A stretch of 64,000 nt of DNA, from assembly GCA_004194705.1 (NCBI GenBank), contig SADC01000240.1, positions 124,001 to 188,000 of the forward strand, read 5' to 3'. The translations under genes and the position numbers were made by a program. The notes under the pieces were generated by a model. That model made no database searches, was not told the origin of the DNA, and worked only from the letters and a program-made list of their open reading frames with translations. The stretch is from Ditylenchus dipsaci (Eukaryota; Nematoda; Chromadorea; Rhabditida; Anguinidae). Positions within the stretch are counted from its first letter, which is position 1. Each line of letters opens with the position of its first letter. Of the stretch, positions 61,620 through 64,000 are shown one piece after another.

Positions 61620-61876
61620 CACAGTTCTGATTAAAGGAGCAAAAGCAAAGGGAGCAAGCGTAACGTGCTCAAAAATCTCGGGTGCTCCTATAAATACTCC
61701 TTCTTCTCCTGCTTGTCTTTTGTGTCGCTTCGAGGAATATTTCGAAGGCGCAGACTGTTGTCCGTTAGCCAGTCGGCGAATAGCTGTCATCAACGCTTTT
61801 TTCCTTTCAACTTCACCGTATTGACAATATTGGCTTAAGTCAAATGGAATTTCAGTAGATGTTAGGTTGTAAATGC
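61620..61876 (-). CDS. MLT-10-like moulting protein exon (partial gene)
   Basis: On the minus strand, after an acceptor (GAATTTCAG), an 85-codon exon reads LTSTEIPFDLSQYCQYGEVE, then a basic stretch (KYSSKRHKRQAGEEG), then VFIGAPEIFEHVTLAPFAFA and PLIRT before GTGAGT. The alternating APEIF/LAPFAFAP pattern resembles the repeats of the nematode MLT-10 family, secreted proteins tied to moulting. KRHKRQ could be a furin-type cleavage site. Other exons are not found in the window, and the family call rests on this pattern alone. Confidence 0.45.
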
Positions 61877-61962
61877 CTGAAATTCAGTATTGTCACTAGC
61901 AAGCGATCTTTGCGAAATATTAACAAAATATACTTTAATTTTAATATTTTCGAACTCTTACA

Positions 61963-62154
61963 ATGTCCTTTATTAGAAAACATGCATGTAACTTAGGCCT
62001 AACCACACACTTTTTTGGATGCTTTGGTGCCCAAGCTTTTTTTTTGTTAGATTTCAAGAATCATAACTCACAAGCATACTCTAAAATTAAGGACACTAAA
62101 AAAATTCAAAGTTTTTGTAAATATTTCAATCACTGTTCACTGAGCTCAGAATAA
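61963..62154 (+). CDS. Weak small open frame, divergent from the MLT-10-like exon
   Basis: 63 residues starting MSFIRKHACNLGLTTHFF with a hydrophobic middle (GAQAFFLLDF). No acceptor or family evidence. Confidence 0.15.
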   Translation: MSFIRKHACNLGLTTHFFGCFGAQAFFLLDFKNHNSQAYSKIKDTKKIQSFCKYFNHCSLSSE

Positions 62155-62257
62155 GTTTGAATTTTTTTTTCAGAAATTCCATTCCTTCACACACACTTTT
62201 TTATTAAAAATAAATGAAGATGATTGTCAACAAAAAAAAATTAATGTAATTTTATAT

Positions 62258-62508
62258 AACGTATTTCTTCTAATAAGCGCGCATGCCCGCTTATTTTTCA
62301 AACCTCCGAAAATCTGAAAAATTTGGGTAAATCTCGAAAATTTCGGGTGCTCAATCAAAATCTAAAAAGTGGAATCGGTAGAGCTCGTGGAGTTAAGAAA
62401 ATGCATTAAACAGCTTTGGAGAAAAATTTTCTGAGCAGAGATACACGCCTCAAAGTGGGGGGTGTGCGCTTATTAGAGCATGCGCGCTCATTAGAAGAAA
62501 ATACAGTA
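62258..62508. mobile_element. TACCGTATT-type MITE, tag GCGCGCA
   Basis: ACGTATTTCTTCTAATAAGC on the left and CATTAGAAGAAAATACAGTA on the right. Tag AGCGCGCATGCCCGCTTATT on the left, TGTGCGCTTATTAGAGCATG then CGCGCTCATTAG on the right. Core GGTAGAGCTCGTGGAG and TTTTCGGGTGCTC. It abuts the MULE array. Confidence 0.75.
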
Positions 62509-62536
62509 TTTGCTAAAAAAAATTCACATACACGCA

Positions 62537-62622
62537 TGGCGCGACGGTGAATTCGTCCACGGTGAATTCGTCCACGGTGAATTCGTCCACAGGTGAATTC
62601 GTCCACAGGTGAATTCGTCCAC
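62537..62622. repeat. GGTGAATTCGTCCAC(A) word array
   Basis: Five units of 15-16 bp. The design equals that of 40562-41985 (GGTCAATTGGTCCAC(A)), differing only by the complementary base pair that flanks AATT. Both are preceded by GGCG(T/C)G. Confidence 0.9.
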
Positions 62623-62806
62623 AAAAATAAAATTTGGCGTTATTTCTTCAATTTGATTGTTCAAATTTTTTAGCGTATATAGGCTTTTCATTCTGTGAAT
62701 TTTATGCTAACTGTTTTTTGTTGTTATCTTTTTACGTGTGACTTTGTGAATTTACTTTTCTCGGTTTACTGTTCTTAGTCAAATGTTTTAGATACTTACA
62801 AGAAGA

Positions 62807-64000
62807 ATGGAAGTCCTCCGCAGTGAGAAGGGCAAGCATCTTGGGCATCTTGACGATTTTCTGTACTGGAAGCATTCAAGCCGCGGAATAAAGTCGTACT
62901 GGCGCTGCATCTTTTACGAATCTGGTGCCGATGGAGAAACAAGTTCCAAGTGTCGTGGTAAATACTTTTCGTTGTGTAAAGTTGTAATTGAAAGTTTTAG
63001 GTCGTGCAGTTAGTTCCGGACCGAAGCAACGATGACGCAGAAGCACAATCATTTCGGGGATAAGAGCCGCGTAGATCTGAAGAGGATGCAAGGGAACGTT
63101 CAGGAGCAAGCAATCAGCAGCAAGGAAGCGCCTCGTGCAATACTAGGAAGAGCGATAGAAAGCGTTGATGAGGACTCTAGGCCGTTAATTCGCAGATCAT
63201 ATGTGGCAAGGAATATTCGGTATATTAGACACACAGCCAAGTTGGAACCAGCAAACCCGAAGACTTTGCAAGATTTGAAGGTACCATTTGTGTGTCTTTG
63301 TTATTTATCTCAATTTTGTTTTAGATCGAAGAACCTTACAAGATGCGCGGCAAAGAAGTCTTTCTTAAGTACGACGGCTGGAATGGTGATGAACGAATCC
63401 TGCTATTCTCGACGGACAAATGCCTGGACCTTTTAGTCGCTATCAAGAATTGGGGTTGTGATGCTACGTTTGATGTCGTTCCTTTACTTTTCGATCAGCT
63501 GTGGATTCTTTCGTGCGCCTTGCTCATTCATTTGTTCCAGTCGTGTTCTGCCTTATGAATCGCCGTCTGGAAGGCTCGTACTCATTCGTCCTCGCAAGAT
63601 TGACAGAACTTCGTCCAAAATTGAAGCCTTCAAGCGTCGCCTGGACTTTGAAAAAGCGAATGGAATGCGTTTGAGGTATTATCTTGTTTCATTCATGATT
63701 AATATTTTTTACGTTTAGAAATGTTTGCCGGAATCGAAGTTAGGCCGTGCTTTTTTCATTTTCAAAAGTCTGTTAACAGAAATGTCGTCGCAAAGGGAGC
63801 AAAGAATTCTACGATAACAATGATGCATTTCGCCGTGAAGTCAACTTGATCCTTGCACTGGCTTTCACTCCGATCGAAGAAGTATCTATGGCCTTTACCA
63901 AGCTAAGGTATAATGTTGTTGTTATATTTCGGTAATTAACTGTTGTTTCAGGGAATATCTGGAAGATTCAACATTCGCAGAGCAGATACCAAGGTATTGC
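62807..64000 (+). CDS. FLYWCH zinc finger-MULE transposase (partial, with frame breaks)
   Basis: Cut-and-paste transposase of the Mutator-like superfamily. The N-terminal FLYWCH finger reads DDFLYWKHSSRG, SYWRCIF and KCRG (62807-62957). After an intron, a linker holds MTQKHNHFGDKSRVDLKRM (from 63032). After a further intron (about 63281-63324) come GDERILLFSTDKCLDLL and the catalytic core: CDATFDVVPLLFDQLW (first Asp), SFVPVVFCLMNRRLEGSY, LDFEKANGMRL (second Asp) and RPCFFHFQKSVNR (C..H motif). EFYDNNDAFRREV and EYLEDSTFAEQIPR follow to the window end. Introns are 43-50 nt. Frame changes near 63030, 63525 and between 63600 and 63830 are each explained by one missing base, so it may be intact in reality. 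The third acidic residue lies beyond the window. Confidence 0.8.

Larger units (their letters stand above)
62530..64000 (+). mobile_element. MULE DNA transposon, left end and transposase (runs off the window)
   Basis: The left end has GGCGCGACGGTGAATTCG and five words of GGTGAATTCGTCCAC(A) up to 62622. The transposase gene follows from 62807. The right end lies outside the window. Confidence 0.7.

Overview
This window is nuclear DNA from an animal with small, intron-rich genes, most likely a nematode. The evidence is a serpentine chemoreceptor gene of the Srh/Str kind, an exon resembling the moulting protein MLT-10, GES-1-like carboxylesterases, acceptors of the type TTTCAG/TTTTAG, introns as short as about 40 nt, and acceptor-like sites a few bases before several start codons, as expected for spliced-leader trans-splicing. 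The species cannot be told from the sequence.

Host genes in order: esterase A (+, 8186-15449); cytosolic NADP isocitrate dehydrogenase (-, 16485-21420); an unidentified gene end just upstream of it (-, about 21550-21817); the last exons of an acidic-tailed gene (+, 26142-26436); a chemoreceptor (+, 26823-30180); a COA6-like CX9C protein (+, 32009 to about 32310); a PRORP/MRPP3-like mitochondrial RNase P nuclease (+, 33170-44943); esterase B, which has lost its catalytic serine (-, 45429 to about 51790); a small secreted-protein candidate (+, 55857-57330); an MLT-10-like exon (-, 61620-61876). A FLYWCH zinc finger plus MULE transposase (+, 62807 to the window end) starts a DNA transposon that runs off the right edge. 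COA6 and PRORP are both mitochondrial, lie on one strand, and are separated mainly by one inserted hairpin element, so they may be a disrupted operon-like pair.

Most of the rest is transposon-derived and dominated by inverted-repeat elements. I see at least five terminal-sequence classes: CAGT..CTCGAT.. (pogo/Tigger-like), TACCGTATTTCC.., CAGGGNTG.. (hAT-like), CTACTNGG..TACCCCCC, and CAGGGTGGCGCAA (mariner type with a broken transposase). There are also fold-back elements whose arms are arrays of 15-24 bp words. In most classes the outermost bases are shared, but each copy carries its own short word, repeated inside that copy at both ends.

The array beside the MULE transposase (GGTGAATTCGTCCAC) has the same design as the 1.4-kb array at 40562-41985 (GGTCAATTGGTCCAC), which suggests the word-array fold-backs are MULE relatives. 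Several fold-backs enclose a short exon with acceptor, stop codon and AATAAA, reminiscent of Pack-MULE gene capture.

Nearly every recognisable gene needs one or more single missing bases restored to keep frame, mostly in short homopolymers, and I found no case needing a base removed. This points to an incompletely polished long-read assembly rather than many independent pseudogenes.
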